From assembly GCA_964555935.1 (NCBI GenBank), contig CAZKUN010000001.1, positions 1 to 64,000 on the forward strand: a stretch of DNA of 64,000 nucleotides, given 5' to 3'. The position numbers were made by a program, and so were the translations under genes. Source of the stretch: CAZKUN01 sp964555935 (GTDB taxonomy: Bacteria > Armatimonadota > Zipacnadia > Zipacnadales > VGFC01). Within the stretch, counting starts at the first letter, position 1, and every line of letters begins with the position of its first letter. This document shows positions 1 through 7,554 of the stretch, piece by piece. The notes below the pieces were generated by a model that worked only from the letters and a program-made list of their open reading frames with translations, ran no database searches and was not told the origin of the DNA.

Positions 1-317
1 GGCAATTGCCGGCGAAGAGGAAGCGCCTGCGTGTCGGCGCAGATGAGCGTTGGAGCACTCGCCTCGCGGAGTCCCTGCTCGATCAAGCGAGGGGAGACGT
101 CGATCCCGGTCGCGCGCAAGCCGTGCTCGGCGAGCCGACGCGCGTGGGGCCCCGTGGCGCAGCCAAGGTCGAGGGCCGTCAGGGCATCAGGCACGAAGCG
201 ATCGCGACAGGCGAGCAGGAACGCGACCTGCTCATCGTAGTCGATGAGGCTCGCGTTGATCTCGTCAAACAGGTGGGCGAGTCTCCCCCACTCCGCCGGT
301 TGGTCGCTCCGCGTCAT
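1..317 (-). CDS. class I SAM-dependent methyltransferase, N-terminal part (runs off window)
   Basis: Reading the minus strand from ATG at 317 gives about 105 codons with no stop before the window edge. The protein has a typical SAM-binding motif I, LDLGCATGPHARRLAEHG, followed by an acidic residue after the second beta strand (ATGIDVSP), so it is a class I methyltransferase of the general methyltransf_11/25 kind. The start overlaps the stop of the upstream methyltransferase (ATGA overlap at 314-317), so the two are translationally coupled. The substrate cannot be inferred because the C-terminal half is missing. Confidence 0.8.
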   Translation of the reverse strand, partial: MTRSDQPAEWGRLAHLFDEINASLIDYDEQVAFLLACRDRFVPDALTALDLGCATGPHARRLAEHGLRATGIDVSPRLIEQGLREASAPTLICADTQALPLRRQL

Positions 318-1237
318 TCCACCACCTCGGCAACATGAATCCGGCGCTCGAACTCGTGGCCCTTCGGAACGCGCGTTACGTGCGTGAGGCGATAGCCAGC
401 TTGCTCCAGGAGATCGGACACGTCCTCGGCCACGACCAGCACGAGCTTCGGCGCGAGGCAGCGGAAGTTGGCGAGCAGTCGCTCGTAGAGACCGTCCTCA
501 CGCGTGGACTGCCGACCGTATGGGAAGTCGGTGACGACGACGTCGCCTCTGGCGCCAAACGTGCCCGCATCCGCGGCGCAGACCCACCTGGGCCAGCCGA
601 AGTGCGCGAGATTGTCGGCGGTCATGCCCGCGAGTTTCGGGTTGATATCGGCGCCGACGGCCCTCATGCCAGCCGCCCAGGCCTCGAGCGGGATCGATCC
701 CACGCCGCAGCAAGGGTCGATGATCGTGTCGCCCGGAGTCGCGGCGAGGTTCACCATCGCCCGGGATATCCGCGCCGGCAACGAACTTGAGAACACGTGC
801 GGCTTGTGCTCGTGTGGGCGGAAGGATCGGTCCCAGCGACTGACCACGCGCCCGAAGTGCCACTCGTCACGGCTACCGATGAGCACGAGTTCGTTGAGTG
901 GTTCATCGAGGTCGACCGTGCCGTCGACGTAGCGCGCGACATCGACGACCGCCGACCGGGGATCGATCTCCTCGCGAGGAGGCAGCGTGTGAAGCGTGAT
1001 GCGGAAGCGCTCGTACTCCAGTCCGAGGCCGGAGATGGCGTCGGCAACGGCCTCGACGGTGGGGCCGCGCGCCAGGCGCTCGGCGCAGAGGGGGATGTAG
1101 GCCGCGCGGGCGACATCAACGGTCAGGGGGACGTCGATGACGCGCCCCTCACCGAGCACGCCCGACAGCGCCCACACCTCCGAGCGCGAGATGTCGTGCT
1201 CGTGGTCGTCCGCGGATGTGAGGCAGAAATGGCTCAT
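314..1237 (-). CDS. TRM11-like RNA methyltransferase
   Basis: 307-residue protein with a Rossmann SAM-binding motif (DPCCGVGSIPLEAWAAG, near residue 175) and a motif IV of the form TDFPYGRQS. This is the N/D-P-P-Y variant found in Trm11/TrmG10/RlmL-like guanine-N2 methyltransferases. The N-terminal 150 residues resemble the substrate-binding part of archaeal-type Trm11 proteins rather than a complete THUMP domain. Probable role is methylation of a guanine in tRNA or another structured RNA. It is coupled to the partial methyltransferase downstream. The family call is from motifs only, and the first Pro of the usual DPPY is Phe here. Confidence 0.65.
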   Translation of the reverse strand: MSHFCLTSADDHEHDISRSEVWALSGVLGEGRVIDVPLTVDVARAAYIPLCAERLARGPTVEAVADAISGLGLEYERFRITLHTLPPREEIDPRSAVVDVARYVDGTVDLDEPLNELVLIGSRDEWHFGRVVSRWDRSFRPHEHKPHVFSSSLPARISRAMVNLAATPGDTIIDPCCGVGSIPLEAWAAGMRAVGADINPKLAGMTADNLAHFGWPRWVCAADAGTFGARGDVVVTDFPYGRQSTREDGLYERLLANFRCLAPKLVLVVAEDVSDLLEQAGYRLTHVTRVPKGHEFERRIHVAEVVE

Positions 1238-1317
1238 CGCGTGGACGCGTTTCGACGGCGCGCGATGCCTGGCCTCTCAGCCGCGCGAAAGGTCTGACTG
1301 CGCGTGCGACGAAGGGC

Positions 1318-2535
1318 ATGGCCTCCATGGATACGGATCGCCCGCGCATCGCCCAGTTCATCCCCACGCTGTCGCTTGGCGGCGCCACGCTCACCGTCAT
1401 CGAGCTGGCCACTCGCTTGCGCGCGACGGGGCATGGTGTCGAGATCATCACCGGAAGCGATCTCGAGGCCGGCCACAGCATGCTGGAGCGCGCCCAAGGC
1501 CTCGGCATCCCCGTGCACGTGATCGGGTCGCTACGAAGACGCCCGCACCCGATCCATGATTTCCGAGCGCTGCTGGAGCTGTCGGCGCGCTTGCGAACGG
1601 GACGATTCGACATCGCGCACTGTCACGGGACCAAAGGGATCCTGCTGGGATCGCTGGCTGCTCGGAGAGCTCGCATCCCCGCCACCGTCTGGCACGCTCA
1701 CGGCTGGGGCTTCCACGACCGGTCGACGGCGCTCGCCCGCATGGCCATCATCGCGGCCCACCGGACCGTGGCGCGCCACGCCACGCGAATCGTCGCGGTG
1801 TCTGAAGCCACCAGACGCACCGGCCTGACGAATCGCATCGGACGAGAGGAGAACTACCGCCTTATATATGAGGCGGCTGACATCGAGCGATTCGGCACGC
1901 CGCCGCTGTCGATGAGCGATGCCAGGGAGCGGCTTGGGATCGATCCCAGCGTGCTGGTGGTGGGCTCGCTGACACGGCTCTCGCCTCAGAAGGCCCCGCT
2001 CGACTTTGTTGACGTCGCCGCGCTCGTCCTCGCCGAGGAGCCTGGCGTTCATTTCTGCATCGCGGGCGATGGACCACTAGCCGAGGCGACCACCGCGCGA
2101 ATCCGCGCTCGCGGCATAGAGGACGGAGTTACGCTCCTCGGCGCAAGATCGGATGGGCCGGAGGTCGTGGCGGCCTTCGACATCTTCGCGCTGACGTCAC
2201 TTTGGGAGGGCTTGCCGATCTGCTACCTCGAGGCGATGGCGATGGGCAAACCGGTGGTCGGCACCGACGCTGGGGGGGGGGCTTCCGAGGCGATTCTGGA
2301 TGGCACGACCGGGTTCTGCCCCCCGCGAGGCGACATCCGCGCAATAGCCGACCGCATACTGGAGCTTCTCCGCGACGCCGATCTGAGACAACAGATGGGA
2401 GCGGCAGGGCGAGAGCACGCGATGCATTTCGGATACGACCGATTGCTTCGCGACGTTACGAGCCTGTACCGGGAGTTGGGCGCGTCGGCTCCGGGAGGAC
2501 CGCCAGCGCGCGAGGCGGAAAGCTGCGGCGGATAA
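1318..2535 (+). CDS. glycosyltransferase family 4 protein
   Basis: 405 residues with the two-domain GT-B layout. The N-terminus shows the acceptor-side signature (QFIPTLSLGGATLTVIELA) and the C-terminal half has the nucleotide-sugar binding segment with FALTSLWEGLPICYLEAMAMGKPVV, the E-x7-E region typical of GT4 retaining enzymes. It would transfer a sugar from a nucleotide donor to a lipid- or glycan-linked acceptor at the inner membrane face. It stands alone among unrelated genes, so the acceptor is unknown. It is divergent from the methyltransferase pair, with about 80 bp between. The start is the ATG at 1318; an ATG at 1327 is also possible. Confidence 0.8.
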   Translation: MASMDTDRPRIAQFIPTLSLGGATLTVIELATRLRATGHGVEIITGSDLEAGHSMLERAQGLGIPVHVIGSLRRRPHPIHDFRALLELSARLRTGRFDIAHCHGTKGILLGSLAARRARIPATVWHAHGWGFHDRSTALARMAIIAAHRTVARHATRIVAVSEATRRTGLTNRIGREENYRLIYEAADIERFGTPPLSMSDARERLGIDPSVLVVGSLTRLSPQKAPLDFVDVAALVLAEEPGVHFCIAGDGPLAEATTARIRARGIEDGVTLLGARSDGPEVVAAFDIFALTSLWEGLPICYLEAMAMGKPVVGTDAGGGASEAILDGTTGFCPPRGDIRAIADRILELLRDADLRQQMGAAGREHAMHFGYDRLLRDVTSLYRELGASAPGGPPAREAESCGG

Positions 2536-2557
2536 GCTGCGACATAGGAGAAAGACC

Positions 2558-2956
2558 GTGAGCGCGCCACCATGCCCATATCGATACGTGCAACGCGGAC
2601 GCACGTTCTGCCACCTGGCCCTCGATGAGCGCCGATACACGACGACGGAGGTCGTGCCGACCGCCTGCTCGAGCTGCCGCGTACCGGGGATACTGGAGAA
2701 GCACGCCTGTCGGCACATGAGTTTCGGCGTCGAGGTCGACGAATACGGCGGGCGATTGACCGCCGAGACGTGCCACGTAGCGTGCGAGCAGCTGGTGGTT
2801 CGGCTGTTCACTTTCGAGGGCTGCGGAGAGGGCAACTGCGACGTGTGGGAGCCCTGGGAAAGTGAGGAGGCGGTCGAGAAGGCGAAGGCTGCGGTCGAGG
2901 AGGATCGCGAACGTCAGAGCAGCGATGAGAAGCCCCCTGAAGGCGATCCGTCATAG
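2558..2956 (+). CDS. cysteine-rich small protein of unknown function
   Basis: 132 residues starting at GTG 2558, 22 bp after the glycosyltransferase and behind an AGGAGAAAG ribosome-binding site. Nine cysteines fall in the first 94 residues (C6, C18, C37, C40, C51, C72, C76, C89, C94), including one CxxC pair, which suggests a metal or Fe-S site. The last 35 residues are a charged, probably unstructured or helical tail rich in Glu and Lys. There is no signal peptide or membrane segment. I do not recognise the family. The spacing suggests co-transcription with the upstream GT4 gene. Confidence 0.6.
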   Translation: MSAPPCPYRYVQRGRTFCHLALDERRYTTTEVVPTACSSCRVPGILEKHACRHMSFGVEVDEYGGRLTAETCHVACEQLVVRLFTFEGCGEGNCDVWEPWESEEAVEKAKAAVEEDRERQSSDEKPPEGDPS

Positions 2957-2981
2957 GCCATATAGCCCGCTCCGAGCCGAC

Positions 2982-3010
2982 TTGACAAACCTAGCACCGG
3001 ACTATACTAT
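2982..3010 (+). promoter_or_regulatory. sigma70-type promoter of tRNA-Gln
   Basis: A perfect TTGACA box at 2982-2987 is followed by an AT-rich -10 region. TATACT at 3003-3008 has a 15-bp spacer, and TACTAT at 3005-3010 has a 17-bp spacer. The tRNA starts 13-15 bp later. The AT-rich patch stands out against the GC-rich surroundings. Confidence 0.7.
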
Positions 3011-3022
3011 ATGGCTTCGCGC

Positions 3023-3098
3023 TGCCGGGTGGCCCAATTGGTAGGGCAGGTGACTCTGGATCACAAGGTTGGAGGTTCGAGTCCTCCCCCGGCAGCCA
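3023..3098 (+). tRNA. tRNA-Gln (anticodon CTG)
   Basis: A full cloverleaf can be folded. The acceptor stem 3023-3029 pairs with 3088-3094. The D stem GCCC/GGGC encloses AATTGGTA. The anticodon loop CTCTGGA at 3054-3060 carries CTG, which reads CAG. The T arm GGAGG-TTCGAGT-CCTCC follows. The discriminator is G, and CCA is encoded at 3096-3098. The acceptor begins with U, as is usual for tRNA-Gln. The first pair of the anticodon stem (G3049 opposite A3065) is a mismatch; the other four pairs are intact. Confidence 0.93.
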
Positions 3099-3114
3099 TG
3101 AAACGCACTTACGA

Positions 3115-3144
3115 GCCCGTCACGCCCGCGTGATGGGCTTTTTT
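3115..3144 (+). terminator. Rho-independent terminator of tRNA-Gln
   Basis: A 10-bp stem (3115-3124 with 3129-3138, one G-U pair) closed by the loop CCCG is followed directly by TTTTTT at 3139-3144. It lies 17 bp after the tRNA CCA end, so the tRNA is a single-gene unit. Confidence 0.9.
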
Positions 3145-3214
3145 CGTGTCTGTGGCACCCCAGGAGGATCCATATCAGCGGGGCGGGAAATTGACCGTAT
3201 TGGGAGGGATTGCC

Positions 3215-4216
3215 ATGTCTGAATCGCGCCTTCGGTACATCCAGTGCGGACTCGGCCCGATCGGGTGCGGGATCGTGCGTGCGGCGGCCGGAAACCCAAG
3301 GCTTGAACTCGTTGGCGCCGTGGACCTAGCCCCAGACAAGGTCGGCAAGGACGTGGCGGAGGTGGCCGACCTTCCTCAGAGCACGGGCGTGACCATCGTC
3401 GCCTCCATGGACGAGGCCCCCGAGGCGGATATCGTCCTCCATTCAACCGCGTCGCACCTGCCTCAGATCGGGCCGATGCTCAAGCGATTCATCGAGATGG
3501 GGCTGGACTGCATCTCGACGGCCGAGGAGCTGACTTGGCCTTGGCTGCGGGCCCCGGAACTGGCCGACGAGCTGGACGCGCTCGCGCAGGAGAAGGGCGT
3601 CCGGTTGCTGGGATCGGGCATCAATCCCGGCTTCGTAATGGACGTGCTCCCGATGCTGCTCACGCTTCCGTGCGGCCGGGTCGATAAGGTCATTGCCCGT
3701 AGAATCGTCGACACCGGCACTCGCAGGCCCCAACTGCAAGCCAAGACGGGAATCACGCTCACCGAACGGGAGTACCGCGAGCGGGCGGAGAAGGGCGCGG
3801 TCGGGCACGTCGGCCTGCCCGAATCCGTGGCTCTGCTGGCGGCGGGGCTCGGCTGGCCCTGGGACGAGGTGACCGAGACGATTGAGCCGATCCTGACGAA
3901 TGAGCCGGTCGACACCCACCACTTCAGCGTCAGGGAAGGACACGTGATCGGCGGCCGGCAGACCGCCGTCTGCATTGCGGATGGGGTAGAGCGGATCCGT
4001 CTGGAGCTTGAGATGTCAGCCGGCGCCAGTGACCCGCACGACGCGGTCGAAATCGAGGGCGATCCTTCCTTCAGTTTGCGCATCGACGGCGGCATTCCAG
4101 GCGACCAGGCGACACCGGCCGTGGTCATCAATATCGTCGACTCTCTGATGGCGGCCAAGCCGGGGCTATTGACCGCAAAAGATGTGATTGTGCCCCGCTG
4201 GCAGGTTCGATCTTGA
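3215..4216 (+). CDS. NAD(P)-dependent diaminopentanoate dehydrogenase-like oxidoreductase
   Basis: 333 residues. The N-terminal Rossmann fold has the motif CGLGPIGCGIVRAAAG, and the next strand ends in VGAVD, as in dihydrodipicolinate reductase-type folds. The rest matches the layout of 2,4-diaminopentanoate dehydrogenases and related amine dehydrogenases, with a conserved GSGINPGFVMD stretch near residue 125. The chosen start is ATG 3215, behind GGGAGG at 3202-3207; the longer frame from 3146 would begin right after the tRNA terminator T-tract. The reaction is probably oxidative deamination or imine reduction of an amino acid, but the substrate is not determined. It is monocistronic. Confidence 0.65.
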   Translation: MSESRLRYIQCGLGPIGCGIVRAAAGNPRLELVGAVDLAPDKVGKDVAEVADLPQSTGVTIVASMDEAPEADIVLHSTASHLPQIGPMLKRFIEMGLDCISTAEELTWPWLRAPELADELDALAQEKGVRLLGSGINPGFVMDVLPMLLTLPCGRVDKVIARRIVDTGTRRPQLQAKTGITLTEREYRERAEKGAVGHVGLPESVALLAAGLGWPWDEVTETIEPILTNEPVDTHHFSVREGHVIGGRQTAVCIADGVERIRLELEMSAGASDPHDAVEIEGDPSFSLRIDGGIPGDQATPAVVINIVDSLMAAKPGLLTAKDVIVPRWQVRS

Positions 4217-4730
4217 CACCGGGGACAGATTAGTGGGATATTGAGGGGGGGAGAGCCCTCCGCTAGGAGGAGAAGCCCTCTCTGATCGTGTTGGACCTAG
4301 ATGATTGTCAAGGCAGGCACGCCCCGTTTGCGGCTCCGGGTGCAGTCGCGGGCAGCGGCCTGTTGGCCGGCGCACTAGAGCAGAATTGAGACGGTGGATT
4401 ACGTCGTCGTTGGGCGACGGTCTGGTAAGTCAAAGGCAGTCTGTTCGAGCACCTCCTCGTCCAACGATGGGCTACGGCTGGGCCGATGAGCACGGGGCAG
4501 CAGCCTGTGCTCCTTTCTTCGTGTTTTCCATGCCATGGCTCTCCCAACGTAGTCCAACCGGCTGCGGAATTTCGGCACGGGACTCTGAACCATTGGAGCG
4601 TCTCCAAGCTCAACAAAGCCGACCGCTGTGGCTTACGTAGTAGTTATCCGGGATTCACTTCCCCGGCGGGCATGCTAGCGCGTTTCCTGGCCGTTCCCGC
4701 GCGGGGGCACACTGTACGGAGGAAAGGTCC
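4217..4730. other. 514-bp intergenic region, no gene called
   Basis: Short overlapping frames exist on both strands (up to 111 codons), but none has a convincing start, ribosome-binding site or recognisable protein motif. I tested it by eye for a cobalamin riboswitch B12 box, a THF riboswitch core and tRNA arms and found none. Near 4255-4285 there is a short inverted element (CCTCC-gcta-GGAGG) among repeats of AGCCCTC. The region must contain the promoter of the Wood-Ljungdahl operon, but no clear -35/-10 pair is visible. Confidence 0.5.
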
Positions 4731-6656
4731 ATGAGCTCAGGCGAGAAGAGGACGATTGATCCCGCCAGCCAGCAGATGCTGGATCGGGCCAAGAAGGAGA
4801 AGATCAAGACGGCGTGGGACCGTCTCGAGGAGATGCAGCCTCAGTGCGGATTTGGCGCGACAGGCGTGTGCTGCCAGGTCTGCGAGATGGGTCCATGCCG
4901 AATTGATCCATTCGGCGAAGGAGCGACAGAGGGCGTCTGCGGGGCGAACGCTGATGTTATCGCGGCGCGAAACCTCCTCCGCAAAGTCGCGGTCGGAAGT
5001 GCCGCCCACGGAGACCACGGGCGCACTACGGTCCACACGCTGTTACAGGCAGCCGATGGCACGGGCGATTACAAGGTAAAGGATGAGAAGAAGCTGCGCG
5101 CGCTGGCCGGGCACTTGGGGATTGATCCAGAGGGCAAGGACACCAAGGAACTCGCCACCGAGGTAGCCGAGGCGGCGGCAGCGCAGTTCGGCCAGCAGGA
5201 GGGCGAACTCGCGTTCATTAAGCGGGCCCCCGAGGCGCGACAGGAGATCTGGCGGAAGCACGACTTGGTCCCTCGCGGCATCGACCGCGAGGTCGTCACG
5301 GCCCTCCACCGCACGCACATGGGCTGCGATGCCGACTACATCAGCCTCATGAAGTCGGCGATGCGCACAGCGCTCGCCGACGGCTGGGGCGGCTCAATGC
5401 TCGGCACGGACATCCAGGACGTCCTGTTCGGGAGTCCGGAGCCGCTGCGAGCAAAGACGAACCTCGGCTCCATCAAGGCGGAGAAAGTTAACGTCGTCGT
5501 GCATGGTCACGAGCCCGTGCTCTCGGAGATGGTTGCCGAGGCGGCTCGCGACGAGGAGATGCTGGCTCTGGCCAAGGAGGCCGGCGCCGAGGGCATCCAG
5601 ATCTCAGGGCTCTGTTGCACGGCCAACGAGATCCTAATGCGCCACGGCGTACCGTCGGCCGGTAGCTTCCTGCACCAGGAACTCGCGGTCATGACGGGCG
5701 CTGTCGATGTGATGACGGTTGATGTTCAGTGCTGGATGCCGGCGCTGGGCGACCTCACGGAGCACTTCCACACGAAGCTCGTGACGACGTCCGACCGCGC
5801 GAAGCAGCTTGGCACAGACCACATCGAGTTTGATGAGTCCCACGCGTACGAGACGGCCAAAGAGATCATCACGCTCGCGATCGAGAACTACAAGAATCGC
5901 GAGGAGGATCGGGTCGAGATCCCCGATTCAGAGATCGACCTGATCGCGGGATTCACGGCGGAGTACATCTACAAGCTCCTGGGCGGCACGTTCCGGCCGT
6001 CTTACCGGCCGCTGAACAATGCGATCATGGAGGGCCGGCTCCGCGGCGTTGTCGCGGTGGTTGGCTGCGAGAACCCGAAGCATTGCCAGGGCAGGCCTCA
6101 CACCGACCTGATCAAGGAACTCATCGCCAACGACGTCCTCGTCATCACCAGTGGATGCTCCGCCTCGGCCGCGGCTCGCGAGAGACTGCTTCAGCCCGAG
6201 ACGGCCGCCGAACAGGCGGGCAAGGGCTTGCAGGAAGTCTGCGAGGCCGTCGGTATCCCGCCGGTGCTGCACGTGGGCGCCTGCGTCGATAACAGCCGCA
6301 TCCTCATTGCCACCTCGAACATGGTGCTTGAGGGCGGTTTGGGCGAGGATCTGGCGGACCTGCCAGTCGCCGCGGCCGCTCCCGAGTGGATGAGCGAGAA
6401 GGCAATCACCATCGGCTGGTATGCGGTTGCGTCGGGCGTGCACGTGGTTATCGGCGACCCGCTGCCAATCACTGGCGCGCCGGGCCTGTACAAGTTCGCG
6501 ACCGAAGACGTCGAGGAAATGGTCGGCGGAAAATGGTCGTTCGCGCCGGATCCAGCCGATGCGGCGAAGATCATCATCGACCACCTGAACGCAAAGCGCG
6601 AGGGCCTGAAGCTGCGGCCGATGATGTACGAGGCCGACGACAAGGCAGCCGGATAA
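4731..6656 (+). CDS. cooS: anaerobic Ni-Fe carbon monoxide dehydrogenase, catalytic subunit
   Basis: 641 residues, normal for CooS. It interconverts CO2 and CO at the Ni-Fe-S C-cluster in the cytoplasm. The B- and D-cluster cysteines are at C39, C47, C48, C51, C56 and C70 (QCGFGATGVCCQVCEMGPC and EGVCGANAD). C-cluster ligands follow in order: the His in LHRTHMGCD, the Cys in ISGLCCTANE, DVQCWMPALG, VGCENPKHCQG, TSGCSASAA and HVGACVDNSR. The start is ATG 4731 behind GGAGGAAAGG. It is the first gene of the Wood-Ljungdahl operon and should feed CO to the acetyl-CoA synthase encoded two genes downstream. No CooC/AcsF nickel-insertion ATPase is seen nearby. Confidence 0.95.
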   Translation: MSSGEKRTIDPASQQMLDRAKKEKIKTAWDRLEEMQPQCGFGATGVCCQVCEMGPCRIDPFGEGATEGVCGANADVIAARNLLRKVAVGSAAHGDHGRTTVHTLLQAADGTGDYKVKDEKKLRALAGHLGIDPEGKDTKELATEVAEAAAAQFGQQEGELAFIKRAPEARQEIWRKHDLVPRGIDREVVTALHRTHMGCDADYISLMKSAMRTALADGWGGSMLGTDIQDVLFGSPEPLRAKTNLGSIKAEKVNVVVHGHEPVLSEMVAEAARDEEMLALAKEAGAEGIQISGLCCTANEILMRHGVPSAGSFLHQELAVMTGAVDVMTVDVQCWMPALGDLTEHFHTKLVTTSDRAKQLGTDHIEFDESHAYETAKEIITLAIENYKNREEDRVEIPDSEIDLIAGFTAEYIYKLLGGTFRPSYRPLNNAIMEGRLRGVVAVVGCENPKHCQGRPHTDLIKELIANDVLVITSGCSASAAARERLLQPETAAEQAGKGLQEVCEAVGIPPVLHVGACVDNSRILIATSNMVLEGGLGEDLADLPVAAAAPEWMSEKAITIGWYAVASGVHVVIGDPLPITGAPGLYKFATEDVEEMVGGKWSFAPDPADAAKIIIDHLNAKREGLKLRPMMYEADDKAAG

Positions 6657-6678
6657 CGAGGCAGCGCGCAACCACTCC

Positions 6679-6732
6679 CGAGAAGGTGTCGGTGCGCGGC
6701 CGCCCATTAGGCGGGGGCCGCGCGCCTTCTCG
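6679..6732 (+). other. long stem-loop between cooS and the polyferredoxin gene
   Basis: Two nested paired segments: CGAGAAGG (6679-6686) with CCTTCTCG (6725-6732), and GCGCGGCC (6694-6701) with GGCCGCGC (6716-6723). There is no T-tract after it, and the next ribosome-binding site begins about 9 bp later. It looks like an mRNA processing, stability or partial-attenuation element rather than a full terminator. Confidence 0.6.
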
Positions 6733-6753
6733 AAAGGTAGCGGAGAGAGACCA

Positions 6754-7494
6754 ATGAGAGGCGTCATTAAAGCCGAACCGGCCAGGTGCATCGCATGCAA
6801 AGCGTGTGAAATCGCCTGTGCTATTGCACACTCCGAATCCCAGACGCTAGAAGGCGCGATCCGCGAGGACCCGCGTCCGAAGTCGCGCATACGGGTTCGG
6901 TACATCAACGACAAACTGGCGGCGCCGTATCAGTGCCGCCACTGCGAAGACCCTTGGTGCGCCGAGGGCTGTCCGTCGGATGCGTATGGGCGCGATGGCG
7001 ATGGCTCCGAGCCCGTGTTGGTGTCGGATGCCTGCACCGCGGAGAAGAAGTGCCTGCGCGCTTGCCCCTACGACGCGATCCGGATGACCGAGGACGGTTC
7101 CAAGGCCTACAAATGCGATCTGTGCATCGACCGCATCAATGAAGGCTACGAGCCGGCCTGTGCCGAGGCGTGCCCGACCGGCGCGCTGGTGTGGGTGGAG
7201 GGCGCGTCGCCGAAGCCCGACGGGGCAGTCGCGGACAGATCGTACCTCGTCCAGCACGAAGAGACGACCATGACGTATGCGATCGATGCCGAGCCGTGCA
7301 CGGGCTGTGGGGCCTGTGCCCGCAAGTGCCCGCAAGAGTGCATCACGGGCGAGAAGAAGGAAGCCCACACGATCGATCCGGACCGTTGCATCAGTTGTGG
7401 CGCGTGTTTCCTGGCATGTCGTTTCAGCGCAGTGACGGGCTCAGCGCCCGTGACGGCCATGACGGTCAACCAAGAAGCAGCAGTCGCCAAATAA
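6754..7494 (+). CDS. CooF-like polyferredoxin fused to a C-terminal 2[4Fe-4S] ferredoxin
   Basis: 246 residues with 24 cysteines in cluster motifs. Residues 12-141 form a CooF/HycB-type unit: C12-C15-C18-C22, C61-C64-C69-C73, C94-C100-C104 and C121-C124-C136-C140. Residues 173-246 are a bacterial ferredoxin domain (C182-C185-C188-C192 and C212-C215-C218-C222) like the tail of NuoF/HydB proteins. The third cluster lacks its second cysteine: position 97, in CTAEKKC, is Glu. It should carry electrons to and from CooS. It lies between cooS and acsB in the operon, and the ribosome-binding site is GGAGAGAG. The internal ATG at codon 173 might mark the fusion point. Confidence 0.85.
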   Translation: MRGVIKAEPARCIACKACEIACAIAHSESQTLEGAIREDPRPKSRIRVRYINDKLAAPYQCRHCEDPWCAEGCPSDAYGRDGDGSEPVLVSDACTAEKKCLRACPYDAIRMTEDGSKAYKCDLCIDRINEGYEPACAEACPTGALVWVEGASPKPDGAVADRSYLVQHEETTMTYAIDAEPCTGCGACARKCPQECITGEKKEAHTIDPDRCISCGACFLACRFSAVTGSAPVTAMTVNQEAAVAK

Positions 7495-7554
7495 GCACAG
7501 AACGACCCGCGGCGGGAGCCAAGGGTCTAATCGCATCAAGGAGGACGGCACCAC

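Noticed and set aside
4217..4260. ACCGGGGACAGATTAG-like sequence, and GGTCAGACCCCGTGTCC near 51160, as possible transposon-associated repeats
   Set aside because: The two are short and not alike enough to call a repeat family, and no transposase lies nearby.
4305..4640. 111-codon frame and its minus-strand counterpart (4308-4616)
   Set aside because: No ribosome-binding site, no recognisable motif and compositional bias on both strands; treated as non-coding.
4217..4730. possible cobalamin or folate riboswitch before the corrinoid pathway operon
   Set aside because: No B12 box or conserved core could be found by eye.
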